Shown here in pieces: positions 45,046 through 55,940 of a stretch of DNA of 64,000 nucleotides (positions within the stretch are counted from its first letter, which is position 1; each line of letters opens with the position of its first letter). A model generated the notes under the pieces. The model ran no database searches. It saw only the letters and a program-made list of their open reading frames with translations, and was not told where the DNA came from. Source of the DNA: Mollicutes bacterium Phil14 (GTDB lineage Bacteria; Bacillota_I; Bacilli_A; ML615J-28; CAG-698); assembly GCA_001940985.1 (NCBI GenBank), contig MSHB01000015.1, forward strand, positions 62,001-126,000, given 5' to 3'. The position numbers and the translations under genes were made by a program.

Positions 45046-47271
45046 TTATTTTTCATTAGGAGCTAACATTGTTAATTCAACTCTACCTTTAAGTAAATTA
45101 ACAGAAACTACCCATACTTTAACAATATCGCCAACACTAACAACATCTAGAGGATGTTTAATAAATTTCTTGCTCATTCTTGATAAATGAACTAATCCAT
45201 CTTCTTTAACACCACAATCTACGAAAGCGCCAAAGTCAACAACATTACGAACTGTACCTTGAAGTTCCATACCAGGTTTTAAATCTTCTAAATGTAAAAC
45301 ATCACTTCTTAATACTGGTTTATCAAATTTATCACGAGGGTCACGTAATGGTGATACAAATGCATCTAAAATATCATTAAATGTGTATTCACCTACTTCA
45401 AATTCCTTAATAAATTCTTTTCTATTTAACTTATTAATCTTTGAAACTAGGGCAGCAGTACCAATATCATTTTTTGTAAAGCCTAATTTTGCTAGAATCT
45501 CTTCAGCAATTTTGTAACTTTCTGGGTGAATTGAAGTCATATCAAGTTTTTCATCACCATTAGGAATTCTTAAGAAACCAATTGCTTGTTCAAGAGTTTT
45601 TGGTCCAATACCTTTAATCTTAATATCTTGACGTGTTTTAAATTCACCATTTTGATCACGATAATCAACAATCAATTTAGCAGTTTTTGCATTTAAGCCT
45701 GATACTCTTTGAAGTAGAGGAATTGATGCACTATTAATATTTACACCAACACTATTAACTGCAGTTTCAACTACGAAGTCTAAAGAATCACTTAATTTAG
45801 ATTGAGTAACGTCATATTGATATTGACCTACACCAATTGATTTAGGATCAATCTTTACTAATTCACTTAGTGGATCTTGTAAACGTCTAGCAATAGAAAC
45901 AGCTGAACGTTCTTCAACAGCGAATGTTGGGAATTCTTCTCTAGCCAAATCACTTGCTGAATAAATTGAAGCTCCAGCTTCACTTACAATTATATAATAA
46001 ACTTCTTTATCAATTTGCTTTAATGCTTCAGCTATAAAACTTTCTGTTTCACGGCTAGCAGTACCATTACCAATAGCAATCACTTCAACATTATAAGTAT
46101 CTACTAATGCATGGATTTTATCTATTTCTCTTTGAACTCTTTCATCTGATACAACTTCTTCTTTATTCTTTTGATTAGGATAAATCTTATCAATAGTTAA
46201 AACTTTTCCTGTTGCATCAACAACTGCTAATTTACATCCAGTACGATAAGCTGGGTCAACACCTAAAACAACTTTACCTTTCATTGGAGGTGTAAGTAAA
46301 TAACTTCTTAAGTTTTCAGAGAAAATTTTAATTGCTTGATCTTCAGCTTTTTCTTTTAATTCAGCTCTAATTTCTCTTTCAATAGAAGTTTTAATTAAAC
46401 GTTTATAAGCATCTTCAATAGCAAGTTTTACATAAGGAGTAGTTATAGAATTTTCGTTAGCAATAACATTTCTATTTAAGAATTTGATAATTCTATCATA
46501 ATCTTCATTAATTCCTACTTTTAATACTTTTTCTGCTTCTCCACGATTAATTGCTAATACTCTATGAAGTCTAATACTATTAATTGGTTCATGATAATCG
46601 TAATACATTTCGTATACGCGTTTTTCATCCAAACTTTCATCTTTTACTTGAGAAACTAATTCACCAGTTCTTTGGAATAAACTACGAATCCATTTACGAT
46701 ATTTAGCTTCATCAGAAATAGTTTCAGCAATTATATCTTCTGCACCTTGTAATGCTTCATTAGCATTTTTAACAACAAGGCCATCTTTTTCAAGTTCTTC
46801 AGTAACTTCTTTAGTAACATATTTTTCTGCTTCTTGTAAAACATCGCCTTCAGTTGGGAAAGACAATAAGTATTCAGCTAATGGTTCTAAACCTTTACGC
46901 TTAGCTTCTGTAGCTCTAGTCTTTTTCTTTTCTTTAAATGGACGATAAATATCTTCTAATTCTGAAAGTTTTGTTGAAGCGATGATAGCATCTTTCAATT
47001 CTTGAGTTAATTTTCCTTTTTCCTCAATTAAACGCATAATATCTTCTTTACGTTCTGCCAATTTTTGACCATAATCCCATTCTTGATAGATAGCTCTTAT
47101 TTGTTCTTCATCCAATCCACCAGTAACTTCTTTACGGTAACGAGCGATGAATGGTACAGTACCGCCTTCTTCAATAAGCTTTAAAACTGCTTGTATTTGA
47201 GGAATGCTTACATTTTGTTCAGTTTCTATTTGTTTTAATAATTGTTCATTAATGTAATTGTTTTCTACCAT
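45046..47271 (-). CDS. tex: Tex family RNA-binding transcription accessory protein
   Basis: The 741-residue protein is a full Tex: an N-terminal helical region (VPFIARYRKEVTGGLDEEQIR), a YqgF-like nuclease fold (VVLGVDPAYRTGCKLAVVDATG near residue 330), a helix-hairpin-helix region (VNSVGVNINSASIPLLQRV near 500) and a C-terminal S1 domain (LQGTVRNVVDFGAFVDCGVKEDG near 660). Tex binds nucleic acid and is linked to transcription and RNA turnover; its exact role is unsettled. GGAGA precedes the ATG. It is monocistronic. Confidence 0.96.
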   Translation of the reverse strand: MVENNYINEQLLKQIETEQNVSIPQIQAVLKLIEEGGTVPFIARYRKEVTGGLDEEQIRAIYQEWDYGQKLAERKEDIMRLIEEKGKLTQELKDAIIASTKLSELEDIYRPFKEKKKTRATEAKRKGLEPLAEYLLSFPTEGDVLQEAEKYVTKEVTEELEKDGLVVKNANEALQGAEDIIAETISDEAKYRKWIRSLFQRTGELVSQVKDESLDEKRVYEMYYDYHEPINSIRLHRVLAINRGEAEKVLKVGINEDYDRIIKFLNRNVIANENSITTPYVKLAIEDAYKRLIKTSIEREIRAELKEKAEDQAIKIFSENLRSYLLTPPMKGKVVLGVDPAYRTGCKLAVVDATGKVLTIDKIYPNQKNKEEVVSDERVQREIDKIHALVDTYNVEVIAIGNGTASRETESFIAEALKQIDKEVYYIIVSEAGASIYSASDLAREEFPTFAVEERSAVSIARRLQDPLSELVKIDPKSIGVGQYQYDVTQSKLSDSLDFVVETAVNSVGVNINSASIPLLQRVSGLNAKTAKLIVDYRDQNGEFKTRQDIKIKGIGPKTLEQAIGFLRIPNGDEKLDMTSIHPESYKIAEEILAKLGFTKNDIGTAALVSKINKLNRKEFIKEFEVGEYTFNDILDAFVSPLRDPRDKFDKPVLRSDVLHLEDLKPGMELQGTVRNVVDFGAFVDCGVKEDGLVHLSRMSKKFIKHPLDVVSVGDIVKVWVVSVNLLKGRVELTMLAPNEK

Positions 47272-47304
47272 TTTTCTATCTCCTTGTTAAATTCGTACTT
47301 TAGT

Positions 47305-47333
47305 ATTATACTACTTTTTGTTCTTTTTTACAA
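47305..47333 (-). promoter_or_regulatory. Promoter of tex
   Basis: TTGTAA (47333-47328) and TATAAT (47310-47305) are spaced by 17 bases on the minus strand. Confidence 0.75.
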
Positions 47334-47380
47334 TCTTTTTTTTGTTTTTATTTATGGCAAAGACTATCTTTTTAAGCATA

Positions 47381-47407
47381 AAAAAAGAAGCCAAAAGTGG
47401 CTTCTTT
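47381..47407 (-). terminator. Terminator of V-ATPase operon
   Basis: A ten-base-pair stem (47398-47407 with 47384-47393) with a four-base loop is followed by U residues. The stop codon of the D subunit gene lies within the stem. Confidence 0.85.
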
Positions 47408-48038
47408 ATGATCTCTTAGCAAGTATAATATCCTTACTTTTCATAAGTCTAATTATATTGCTCCTTTCATTATCTTCAAGTTTCATACTAATATAATGAA
47501 TAGTTTCTCTCATATTTGGAATCATAACGTATTCAATAGCATTAACTCTTCTTCTCGTCTTTTCGATTTCAACTGCCAGCATATCACAAGCTTTTTCTGT
47601 TTCAGCCAATTCAATTAATTTTGGTAAAAGTTTTGATAACCTTAATACAGACTGATCAAGTTCACCAGGAGTAAATGCGAAACCATAAGTTAAATCTATT
47701 TTTTCTTGAGGTGCATAATCTAATTTAGGCACATCAATATTCATAATTGTCCTTTGACTAAGACTTAAATCTATTTTACTAGTTGGTACCGCTAAGGCCT
47801 CCATAATTCCTTCATAACTTGTTTTTAAACGTGCAGTTTGGAAAATATGACTTATATTAGCCATTTCATTTTCTATTTCCAATCGTAAAGCACGATTTTT
47901 ATTAATTAATCCTATGAATTGACGAACCATTTCATCTTGCTTATCTTTAAGAAGTTTATGTCCTCTTTCAGCAGTAGCAAGTTGACGTTTAGTCTTCGTT
48001 AATTCCATTCTTGTTGGATTAATAGTTCCTACTGACAT
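47406..48038 (-). CDS. ntpD: V-type ATPase subunit D
   Basis: The 210-residue protein is the central-shaft subunit D. It begins INPTRMELTKTKRQLATAERGHKLLKDKQDEM, the family signature, and has long N- and C-terminal helices forming the coiled coil of the rotor (RRVNAIEYVMIPNMRETIHYI near residue 165). It is the last gene of the nine-gene operon; its start codon overlaps the B subunit stop by one base. Confidence 0.97.
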   Translation of the reverse strand: MSVGTINPTRMELTKTKRQLATAERGHKLLKDKQDEMVRQFIGLINKNRALRLEIENEMANISHIFQTARLKTSYEGIMEALAVPTSKIDLSLSQRTIMNIDVPKLDYAPQEKIDLTYGFAFTPGELDQSVLRLSKLLPKLIELAETEKACDMLAVEIEKTRRRVNAIEYVMIPNMRETIHYISMKLEDNERSNIIRLMKSKDIILAKRS

Positions 48039-49420
48039 TATTTATCACCATTCTTTGGTAAATATTTATCAATAAATTCTAAAGAAATACGTTTCAATTC
48101 ACTCTTTGGTAATATTGTCAATAATTTCCAACCGATATTTAATGTTTCTTCAATATCACGATCAGTATCAAAACCTTGAGACACATATTCTTTTTCAAAT
48201 GCATCAGCAAATTTTGCATATAATTTATCAACGTCAGACAAAGCAGCTTCACCTAAAATTACTGATAATTCTTTAGCTTCTTTACCACGTGCATATGCTG
48301 AGAACAATTGGTTCATAGTTTGTGAATGATCTTCACGTGTTTTGTCTTTTCCTATTCCTTTGTCTTTTAATCTACTTAAAGAAGGTAAAACATCAATTGG
48401 AGGGAAAACACCTCTATGATACAAATCTCTTGATAAGATTATTTGGCCTTCAGTAATATAACCAGTCAAGTCAGGAATTGGATGTGTTTTATCATCTTCT
48501 GGCATTGTTAAAATAGGAATTTGAGTTATTGAACCATTCTTTCCAACAATCCTACCAGCTCTTTCATATAAAGAAGCCAAATCTGTATACATATATCCTG
48601 GATAACCACGACGACCAGGAACTTCTTTTCTTGCGGCAGAAACTTCACGTAATGCTTCAGCATAGTTTGTAATATCAGTTAAAATTACTAATACGTGCAT
48701 ACCTAACTCATATGCTAAGTATTCTGCACAAGTAATAGCCATCTTTGGAGTGGCAATACGTTCTATAGCTGGGTCATTTGCTAAATTTATAAATAGAACT
48801 GATCTTTCAATAGAACCAGATTTTTTGAAATCTTCAATAAAGAAATTTGCTTCTTCAAAAGTAATTCCAATAGCAGCAAATACTACTGCGAAGTCATCAT
48901 CTTTCCCCTTTACTTTTGCTTGTCTAGCAATTTGTGCTGCAAGTTTAGCATGTGGTAAACCTGAACCTGAGAAAATAGGAAGCTTTTGTCCACGAACTAA
49001 TGTGTTCAATCCATCAATTGCACTAATACCAGTTTGGATAAATTCAGATGGATAGTTACGAGCAACAGGATTTAATGGTGTACCATTAATATCAGCTAAC
49101 TTTTTAGGGATAATTTCTTCGCCGCCATCAATAGGGCGACCCATACCATCAAAAACTCTACCTAATATATTAGGAGCTAATTTCAATTCTATTCCATGAC
49201 CTAAAAAGCTTGCTTTAGCAGTACTAATTTTTAAGCCTTGTGAACTATTGAATAACTGTACTAATGCTTTATCTTCATTTATTTCTAAAACTTTACCAAT
49301 ACGTTCTTCGCCGTTTTCTTGACGTATTCTAACTAATTCATCATATTTTACATTTTCTACATGATCAACTAACATTAATGGTCCAACAACTTCTCTTATT
49401 GTTTTATATTCTTTTAACAT
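48038..49420 (-). CDS. ntpB: V-type ATPase subunit B
   Basis: The 460-residue non-catalytic nucleotide-binding subunit has the normal length and motifs: [47 protein letters not shown] in place of a Walker A, and [20 protein letters not shown]. The region where A has GPFGSGKT reads [12 protein letters not shown], as expected of B. It alternates with A in the V1 ring. It overlaps the genes on both sides by one base. Confidence 0.98.
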   Translation of the reverse strand: MLKEYKTIREVVGPLMLVDHVENVKYDELVRIRQENGEERIGKVLEINEDKALVQLFNSSQGLKISTAKASFLGHGIELKLAPNILGRVFDGMGRPIDGGEEIIPKKLADINGTPLNPVARNYPSEFIQTGISAIDGLNTLVRGQKLPIFSGSGLPHAKLAAQIARQAKVKGKDDDFAVVFAAIGITFEEANFFIEDFKKSGSIERSVLFINLANDPAIERIATPKMAITCAEYLAYELGMHVLVILTDITNYAEALREVSAARKEVPGRRGYPGYMYTDLASLYERAGRIVGKNGSITQIPILTMPEDDKTHPIPDLTGYITEGQIILSRDLYHRGVFPPIDVLPSLSRLKDKGIGKDKTREDHSQTMNQLFSAYARGKEAKELSVILGEAALSDVDKLYAKFADAFEKEYVSQGFDTDRDIEETLNIGWKLLTILPKSELKRISLEFIDKYLPKNGDK

Positions 49421-51207
49421 TAAGCTTCAACGCCTCCCATCAATGTCTCATATTCAGCATCAATTTCTTGATAAATTGCATTACATTCAGTATTAAATTT
49501 ATCCTCTTCAATATATTTCATACGACCAATTCTTTCTAACACTTTCATAGCAGTGATTTTTTGATAAGAGCATTTTTGTTTTAGTGCCTCTAATCCTTTT
49601 TCATACCACATAAGAATTGCCTTTAAAATACCATATTGTTTATTTAGAGATGTATAAGTATCAATTTCATGGAAAGCAATTTGATGCAAGTAGTCTTCAC
49701 GAATGCTTCTTGCACAATCTAAAGTTAATCTATCATTGTATTCCAATGAATCTACACCAACCAATCTAACAATTTCTTCTAATTTTGATTCTTCTTGTAA
49801 TAACATTGTAGCCATTTTTACATGTTTGCTCCAATCAGGTTTTACATTTTCATCAAAATATTTTTCTAGCGAATCATTGTATAAAGAGTAACTCTTTAAC
49901 CAATCGATTGCTGGGAAGTGTCTACGATAAGCAAGTTGAGAGCTTAAACCCCAGAAAACTTTAACTATACGCAATGTTGCTTGTGATACAGGTTCTGATG
50001 TATCTCCACCTGGAGGTGATACAGCACCTATTGCAGTAATAGCTCCAATTCTACCTTCAGCACCTAAACATTTTACTAGTCCAGCTCTTTCATAGAATTC
50101 AGCTAGTCTACTTGACAAGTATGCTGGATAACCTTCTTCACCAGGCATTTCTTCTAAACGACCACTCATTTCACGTAAAGCTTCAGCCCAACGAGAAGTT
50201 GAATCGGCCATAATTGCAACTTTATATCCCATATCACGATAATATTCAGCTATCGTAATACCTGTATAAATTGATGCCTCACGAGCAGCAACTGGCATGT
50301 TTGAAGTGTTAGCAATTAAAACTGTTCTTTTCATTAAAGACTTTCCAGTTTTTGGATCCTTTAACTCAGGAAACTCTCTTAAAACGTCAGTCATCTCATT
50401 ACCACGTTCGCCACAACCAATATAAACAATAATATCAGCATCTGCCCATTTTGCTAATTGATGTTGAACAACCGTTTTACCACTACCAAATGGTCCTGGG
50501 ATTGCAGCAATTCCACCAATAGCAATAGGGAATAGTGTATCAATTACACGTTGTCCAGTTACCATAGGTTGATATGGTGCCAATTTTTCAGCATATGGAC
50601 GATGACGACGAACAGGCCAATGTTGAACCATTGTCAATTCTACAACTTTTCCATCTGAAGTTTCTATTTTACAAATAACATCATCAACTTTAGCTGTACC
50701 ATTATATATCCAAGATATTTTTCCTTTTAAAGTAGGTGGAACCATAATTTTATGATTAACAATTTCAGTTTCTTCTACTTCACCCAAAACATTTCCACCA
50801 TAAACTTCATCGCCAACTTTTTTAACAGCCTTAAACTGCCATTCTCTTTCGCGATTTAACTTTGGCACATCTACTCCTAGAGGTATACGATCTCCATACA
50901 TATCACAAATAACGTCTAAAGGTCTTTGAATACCATCATATATACCTTCAATCAAACCAGGTCCTAATTCAACTGACAAAGGTTCATTAGTAAAATAAAC
51001 TGGTTCGCCAGGTCCTAAACCTGCTGTTTCTTCGTATACTTGGATTGAAGCCATATCTCCTCTAAGTTCAATTACTTCACCAATTAACTTTTTATATCCT
51101 ACACGAACTACATCATACATTTGAACAGAACTCATATTTTTTGCAACAATTAATGGTCCTGCAACTTTTGATATTATTCCTACATTTTCTATAACATTAG
51201 GATTCAT
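49420..51207 (-). CDS. ntpA: V-type ATPase catalytic subunit A
   Basis: The 595-residue catalytic subunit shows Walker [10 protein letters not shown] near residue 238, the non-homologous A-subunit insert ([14 protein letters not shown] region, residues 130-190), [16 protein letters not shown] with the catalytic Glu, and the [19 protein letters not shown] loop. No intein is present at the P-loop, as the length is normal. ATP hydrolysis here drives ion pumping through the K ring. Confidence 0.98.
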   Translation of the reverse strand: MNPNVIENVGIISKVAGPLIVAKNMSSVQMYDVVRVGYKKLIGEVIELRGDMASIQVYEETAGLGPGEPVYFTNEPLSVELGPGLIEGIYDGIQRPLDVICDMYGDRIPLGVDVPKLNREREWQFKAVKKVGDEVYGGNVLGEVEETEIVNHKIMVPPTLKGKISWIYNGTAKVDDVICKIETSDGKVVELTMVQHWPVRRHRPYAEKLAPYQPMVTGQRVIDTLFPIAIGGIAAIPGPFGSGKTVVQHQLAKWADADIIVYIGCGERGNEMTDVLREFPELKDPKTGKSLMKRTVLIANTSNMPVAAREASIYTGITIAEYYRDMGYKVAIMADSTSRWAEALREMSGRLEEMPGEEGYPAYLSSRLAEFYERAGLVKCLGAEGRIGAITAIGAVSPPGGDTSEPVSQATLRIVKVFWGLSSQLAYRRHFPAIDWLKSYSLYNDSLEKYFDENVKPDWSKHVKMATMLLQEESKLEEIVRLVGVDSLEYNDRLTLDCARSIREDYLHQIAFHEIDTYTSLNKQYGILKAILMWYEKGLEALKQKCSYQKITAMKVLERIGRMKYIEEDKFNTECNAIYQEIDAEYETLMGGVEA

Positions 51208-51222
51208 ACGATTTTATCCTTT

Positions 51223-51540
51223 CTAAAATATATCTATTCCGATTGCTTTTTCAACATTATTCTTAATTTTCTTCAAACCAACTTGTTTACTAGTTCCTTT
51301 CATTGGTAAAGGTAGTAAAATTGGATATGTCTGATAAGCATACTTTTCAATCACATCGGAAATATTATCATAAATTTCTTCATCAAAATAAATAATCTTA
51401 CAACCTGACTTATATAATTCAAAAACAATTCTATCTACTTCTTCAACTTTGACAATAACATATGTTTTTACGCCGATAGAATTAAATAAAATTACTGAAT
51501 CACTTGTTCCGATTGCGGCTATACTAATATTTTCGGGCAT
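51223..51540 (-). CDS. ntpG: V-type ATPase subunit F
   Basis: The 105-residue protein has the small alpha/beta F-subunit fold (ISIAAIGTSDSVILFNSIGVKT; VEEVDRIVFELYKSGCKIIYFDEEIYDN; YPILLPLPMKG). It binds the central shaft with D. The symbol follows Enterococcus hirae usage, where NtpG is subunit F. It lies between the C and A subunit genes. Confidence 0.92.
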   Translation of the reverse strand: MPENISIAAIGTSDSVILFNSIGVKTYVIVKVEEVDRIVFELYKSGCKIIYFDEEIYDNISDVIEKYAYQTYPILLPLPMKGTSKQVGLKKIKNNVEKAIGIDIF

Positions 51541-51560
51541 AATTTCACCTCATTCTTTAC

Positions 51561-52502
51561 TCAATATGCTAACAAATCATTTATTTGTACATTAGCATTT
51601 GAATACAACATACGAATATTTTTTATCTCACTATTTTTTGCTACATAGTAGTAAAGCAAAGGACCAATATTTAAAGCATCATTTTTCGTTTCGCTTATTT
51701 TTTCAATTAATAATTGTTCTAAATCATTTTCTAATTTATAAAATTCTTTATTTGCAAAATATTTTTTCAAAACTTTAACAACTTTTTCATCACAACTATC
51801 TGCAATTTCTTTTAACAATTTTTCATCATCTAATTCATAAATTTTTTCAAACACTTCTTTAGAAATATTACCTTTAGAGATAATCATAGATAAAAATTGT
51901 TCTTTACTCCAATTAAGAATCTTATTTCTAATCATCATCATGATATTAGAATTATCAATTTTTTGTTTATAATACTTTAACAATATGGAATTGCTATGGC
52001 AACATAATAATGCGTATTCATATACTTTTTTATCTATCCATATGCTTAAATCTTTTGAACTAATACTTTCTTTAGGAAATTGACTTAATTCTTTAAACAA
52101 TTTTTCTTCTTGTTTTGACAAATCTGAAAGGTCATTTCCCAAAATTATCTTTTTGATTTTTTTCTCTTTAATGCTCCCCAAATCAGTCAATAAACTATCA
52201 GATGAAACGCCAAATAGTAATTTTTTATACAACAATTTAATATTTAAATCATCTTGTTCTAGAAAAAATAGATTAGTTAGTTTACTATCAGGACTTAATT
52301 CTTCAATTAAATCTTTAACTTTTTTCATCTCATAACGAATTAATTCTTCTAAATTAGTTGCATTAGGATTTCCATAATCCAATTCCTTCAAACTTTTTAC
52401 AAATTCATCCGCATTAGTTCTTTTTATTTTAATTAGTTTTTCTCTACTCAATAATTTATTTTCTAACGATTTAACAATACCACTAGTATAAGGATAATTC
52501 AT
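51561..52502 (-). CDS. ntpC: V-type ATPase subunit C (AC39-like)
   Basis: The 313-residue helical protein matches the d/AC39 socket subunit that joins the central shaft to the membrane ring: YPYTSGIVKSLENKLLSREKL at the start, NPNATNLEELIRYEMKKV-type early helix and a conserved C-terminal YYVAKNSEIKNIRMLYSNAN. Length is typical. Position between E and F genes agrees with the Enterococcus order. Confidence 0.92.
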   Translation of the reverse strand: MNYPYTSGIVKSLENKLLSREKLIKIKRTNADEFVKSLKELDYGNPNATNLEELIRYEMKKVKDLIEELSPDSKLTNLFFLEQDDLNIKLLYKKLLFGVSSDSLLTDLGSIKEKKIKKIILGNDLSDLSKQEEKLFKELSQFPKESISSKDLSIWIDKKVYEYALLCCHSNSILLKYYKQKIDNSNIMMMIRNKILNWSKEQFLSMIISKGNISKEVFEKIYELDDEKLLKEIADSCDEKVVKVLKKYFANKEFYKLENDLEQLLIEKISETKNDALNIGPLLYYYVAKNSEIKNIRMLYSNANVQINDLLAY

Positions 52503-52510
52503 CTAACTCA

Positions 52511-53119
52511 CTACCCTTCAAACAAAATTTTTGCAAGTTCTGTTTCTACTTCACTCATCAAATCTTTTAAAACTATTCTATATGAATAATCAATATCAAA
52601 ATATTCACTTTCTAAAATAAAACCGCCATCTATCAATGCATCTTCATTAGACATCTTTAAGCTACAATTATCTCCTAATTCCTTATTCAAAATATCTAAT
52701 TCATTATTGTTTTTCTTCGAGAATAATTTTTGATAACGTTGTCTAGAACTACTTGAAACCTTAATCACTTCATTACCAGCGATTTGTGAATTTTTCAATA
52801 GTTTCACAACATATTCAAACAACTCATCATCACTAAAATCACTCATTCTTTCAAATGCTTTTTCAAAAGTCATCTTTATAATTTCTTTTCGATTCTTCAA
52901 AGTTGATTGATTAGACATTTGAGCAAATTCAGTATATTTTGTTTTTAAAGTTTCTTTTGCCTCTTCTTTGGCATTATCAACCATTTTGTGAATTACTTTT
53001 TCAGTCTTTTCTAAAACTTCATTTTTTAAACGTTCAGCTTTTTCTTCACCATTTTTCTTGATCTCTAATGCATCATTACGGCCTTTATTTTCTATTTTTT
53101 CATAAATAGTTTGAGCCAT
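52511..53119 (-). CDS. ntpE: V-type ATPase subunit E
   Basis: The protein (202 residues from ATG 53119) has a long charged N-terminal helix (EIKKNGEEKAERLKNEVLEK) forming the peripheral stalk with the H-type subunit, and a globular C-terminus with GGFILESEYFDIDYSYRIVLKDL. GTG codons further upstream are possible, but GGTGG is placed for ATG 53119. Confidence 0.92.
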   Translation of the reverse strand: MAQTIYEKIENKGRNDALEIKKNGEEKAERLKNEVLEKTEKVIHKMVDNAKEEAKETLKTKYTEFAQMSNQSTLKNRKEIIKMTFEKAFERMSDFSDDELFEYVVKLLKNSQIAGNEVIKVSSSSRQRYQKLFSKKNNNELDILNKELGDNCSLKMSNEDALIDGGFILESEYFDIDYSYRIVLKDLMSEVETELAKILFEG

Positions 53120-53134
53120 TTTTTCCACCACTAA

Positions 53135-53662
53135 TTAAATACCAAAAATTAATAGAATAGATACGATTAATGAAAGGATGGCATAAGTTTCAACTAAAAC
53201 TGCCATTGTGATACCTTTACCAGAAGCATCAGGTTGTTTTGCTGTCATCATTATAGCGCTTGTAGCAACCTTAGCTTGATACCATGCAGAAATTAAACCA
53301 TTAATTGCAATTGGCATACAAGCTCCAAAATATGCCCAACCAATTTCATTACTTAATTCAGTAACTTGTCCACCAACTAAACCAAGTTTTAACATTAATA
53401 AAACGGCTGCTAAGAAACCATATAAACCTTGTGTACCAGGCAAAATTTGTAATACTAATAATTTACCGAATAATTCTGGTTGCTCAGCTGTAACACCAGC
53501 AGCAGCCTTACCACACATTTGAACACCTAAAATTGATCCAATTCCTGCTAAAATTGCAGCAACGCAAGCACCAATGATAGCAATTAAAACACCATTATTT
53601 GCAGGGGCTTTTTCAGTAACTTCACTAACAACGTCAGTTAAAAATAATAAATTTGTAAACAT
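53135..53662 (-). CDS. ntpK: V-type ATPase proteolipid subunit K, Na+-type ligands
   Basis: The 175-residue, four-helix proteolipid forms the rotor ring. Compared with the Enterococcus hirae Na+ pump NtpK (Leu61, Thr64, Gln65, Gln110, Glu139), the equivalents are all present: Leu74, Thr77 and Gln78 in LPGTQGLYGF, Gln129 in AWYQAKVA, and Glu158 in VLVETYAIL. As in NtpK only the second hairpin carries the carboxylate. This supports Na+ rather than H+ coupling, but the inference rests on one known structure. Confidence 0.95.
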   Translation of the reverse strand: MFTNLLFLTDVVSEVTEKAPANNGVLIAIIGACVAAILAGIGSILGVQMCGKAAAGVTAEQPELFGKLLVLQILPGTQGLYGFLAAVLLMLKLGLVGGQVTELSNEIGWAYFGACMPIAINGLISAWYQAKVATSAIMMTAKQPDASGKGITMAVLVETYAILSLIVSILLIFGI

Positions 53663-53674
53663 AATTAATTCTCC

Positions 53675-55543
53675 TTATTTATTTTCATCTTTAATTTCTT
53701 TTATATATTTTGATTTTATAGATAGTGGTTGGAAATCAACTCCGCCACCTTCATAGAACTTTCCAAAAAATTCAATATATTGCAATCTACTATCGTGAAC
53801 ATAAGCAGATAGCAAACCTAAAACTAGATTAAAAACATGGCCAACAGCATAAATAATTATTGAGAATATTGTTCCAACAACACCACCACTAACCATTTCT
53901 GCTAGTTTATTCATTACCATTGCAACAGATGCACTAGACATAGCTAATGCCATTATTCTTGAGTATGACAATAAATCGCTCATATAACTTGTAATATCGT
54001 ATAATCCTAAAACACCAGAAAAGAATTTTCCAATTATACCGCGTTTATGTCTTCCATGTAAAAGCACAATTAATGCTACTCCAACAATGCACATAACTAT
54101 TGCCACTTGTTTAAGACTTGGAACAAATAAAAGTGCAATACCACATAATATCAAGATCCAACTTAATTGGTCAGATAAAATATCAAAATATGCATGATCA
54201 CGGAAATTGCTTACTGCCTTAACTATCAAACCAGTTATTATATGTAAGCCACCGACGGCAACTGATACTAACAACATCGTTATTGCATCATTCATAGGAG
54301 CAAACCAATATGGTATTCCTGGTATTGAATAACCAAAGTAACTTCCAAAGACAACTCCCCAAATCATTGTTGGTATGGCTGAATATAAAATTATATTATA
54401 AAGATTCGCTGCTTTTCCAACTGGTTTCATTAATTTTTTTAGAACTAAAACTCCAATAATCATTAATAAGCCATATCCAGCATCAGCCATCATCATTCCA
54501 AACAATATCCAATACCAAACAGACATAACTGGATTAGGGTCTAGTTCTTTGCTATTTGGCTTAGAGAACATATCAGTTATAGATTCAAATGGGCTAACGA
54601 ACTTATTGTTTTTTGTATATGTAGGAACAACATCATCAGGAGCAGGGTCACTAAATTCCAAATCATAGACTTCAGCTCCCTTTTTAACTGATTCAGTAAA
54701 TCTTTCAATACGATCAGATCTAACCCAACCTTCAATATAAACTGTATTAGCAGTTGGAATATAAGGCGTTTCCTTCAACACTTTATCATTAAGTAATTGA
54801 TCATTCAGTATTTCAACATCAGTAATTGATTTTGAATATTCAGAAAGTTCTTTATTTTTGATTTCTATCTGAGTATTATTCATTTCAATTTTTTCATTTA
54901 ATTCATCAAGAACTTCAAATACAAATTGATCTTTTTCTGGCAAAACAATTTCAGAATAATTAATTTGTTTTAATTTCTCTAAAATCTCATTATCTTCTTC
55001 AAAATAATTTACAAAAAATACCGCAACACCATTTCTATTTTTTTCAAAAATATCACATATGTTATTGTACTCATTCATTAGATTAGTGAAACTATCAAGA
55101 TATTTGCTTTCTACATATCCAAGATGAATTTTTGCCATTTTACTTTTCTTTAGTTCACTTAAGCGAATTTCTAATCTTTTCCATGGCTCATACATTTTAA
55201 TTTCTTCAAATAGAGATGCATTCTCATTTTTTAAATTATTTATCAAGTTTTCACATTTCTCTATTTCATCCAACATTACTAATGATTCATCTTTTTTATT
55301 AGAAAAATCACTATAATCAACCACATTGTAATCACCAAAAAGAGGTTTGTTCTCACGATATTTATTAAGAAGTTTTATAGTCTGATTAGTTTTATTCAGC
55401 ATACTATCTTCATAAACTGTAGAATTTTGTCCCTCACCTTCAGAAATAATCATTAGCTCACCATATCGTTGTAAAGATTTAAAAAGTTTTTCTTTTTCTT
55501 CTTTTAAAACAACTAAGTGAGCTTTCTTCATAGGAACTATCAT
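53675..55543 (-). CDS. ntpI: V-type ATPase subunit I (a-subunit)
   Basis: The 622-residue protein has a cytosolic N-terminal domain (residues 1-330, with coiled coil MNNTQIEIKNKELSEYS) and a C-terminal membrane domain of about seven to eight helices. GYGLLMIIGVL, WGVVFGSYFGYSIPG, and the conserved Arg helix with DLLSYSRIMALAMSSASVA and FNLVLGLLSAYVHDSRLQYIEFFGKFYEGGG are typical. It provides the ion path against the K ring. It overlaps the H-type subunit by four bases. Confidence 0.96.
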   Translation of the reverse strand: MIVPMKKAHLVVLKEEKEKLFKSLQRYGELMIISEGEGQNSTVYEDSMLNKTNQTIKLLNKYRENKPLFGDYNVVDYSDFSNKKDESLVMLDEIEKCENLINNLKNENASLFEEIKMYEPWKRLEIRLSELKKSKMAKIHLGYVESKYLDSFTNLMNEYNNICDIFEKNRNGVAVFFVNYFEEDNEILEKLKQINYSEIVLPEKDQFVFEVLDELNEKIEMNNTQIEIKNKELSEYSKSITDVEILNDQLLNDKVLKETPYIPTANTVYIEGWVRSDRIERFTESVKKGAEVYDLEFSDPAPDDVVPTYTKNNKFVSPFESITDMFSKPNSKELDPNPVMSVWYWILFGMMMADAGYGLLMIIGVLVLKKLMKPVGKAANLYNIILYSAIPTMIWGVVFGSYFGYSIPGIPYWFAPMNDAITMLLVSVAVGGLHIITGLIVKAVSNFRDHAYFDILSDQLSWILILCGIALLFVPSLKQVAIVMCIVGVALIVLLHGRHKRGIIGKFFSGVLGLYDITSYMSDLLSYSRIMALAMSSASVAMVMNKLAEMVSGGVVGTIFSIIIYAVGHVFNLVLGLLSAYVHDSRLQYIEFFGKFYEGGGVDFQPLSIKSKYIKEIKDENK

Positions 55544-55848
55544 GATGAAACCACCTTATTAATAATATAGTCAATAGCCTGTGGCATTTTAGATTTAGCT
55601 TTTTCAAAATCCAATTCATCGTTTTTAATTTGACTAGCTTCAATATCACTTTTCATTTTTGCAATATCTTTTTTTGTTTGCTCGCCTATTTCATGAATCT
55701 TTTCGCGCGCTTCTTCAAGCATATTTTTTTCAAGTTGTTGATTTTCTTCATTAACTTTTTCTAACATTGCTTCAACTTCTTTTCTTGCATCTTCACGCAT
55801 TTTCTCAGCTTTTTGTTCAGAAATCTGTATTGATTCTAATATTGGCAC
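55540..55848 (-). CDS. ntpF: V-type ATPase subunit G/H-like stalk protein
   Basis: The 102-residue protein is almost entirely a charged coiled coil (QISEQKAEKMREDARKEVEA) as expected for the G/H peripheral stalk partner of subunit E. It starts at GTG 55848 after GGTGGTG and is the first gene of the operon, as in Enterococcus (NtpF). There is no membrane segment. Confidence 0.85.
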   Translation of the reverse strand: MPILESIQISEQKAEKMREDARKEVEAMLEKVNEENQQLEKNMLEEAREKIHEIGEQTKKDIAKMKSDIEASQIKNDELDFEKAKSKMPQAIDYIINKVVSS

Positions 55849-55868
55849 AAAATCACCACCTTATTTCT

Positions 55869-55897
55869 ATTATAACATAATTCACCTTTTTTTACAA
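55869..55897 (-). promoter_or_regulatory. Promoter of V-ATPase operon
   Basis: TTGTAA (55897-55892) and TATAAT (55874-55869) are spaced by 17 bases. The same pair and spacing precede tex. Confidence 0.8.
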
Positions 55898-55940
55898 TAT
55901 TAACCTCAAGCAAATTTCAAACGCTTTCTTATAGTTTTTC

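Noticed and set aside
49420..51207. Intein in the V-ATPase A subunit
   Set aside because: The length of 595 residues and the uninterrupted P-loop show no insertion.
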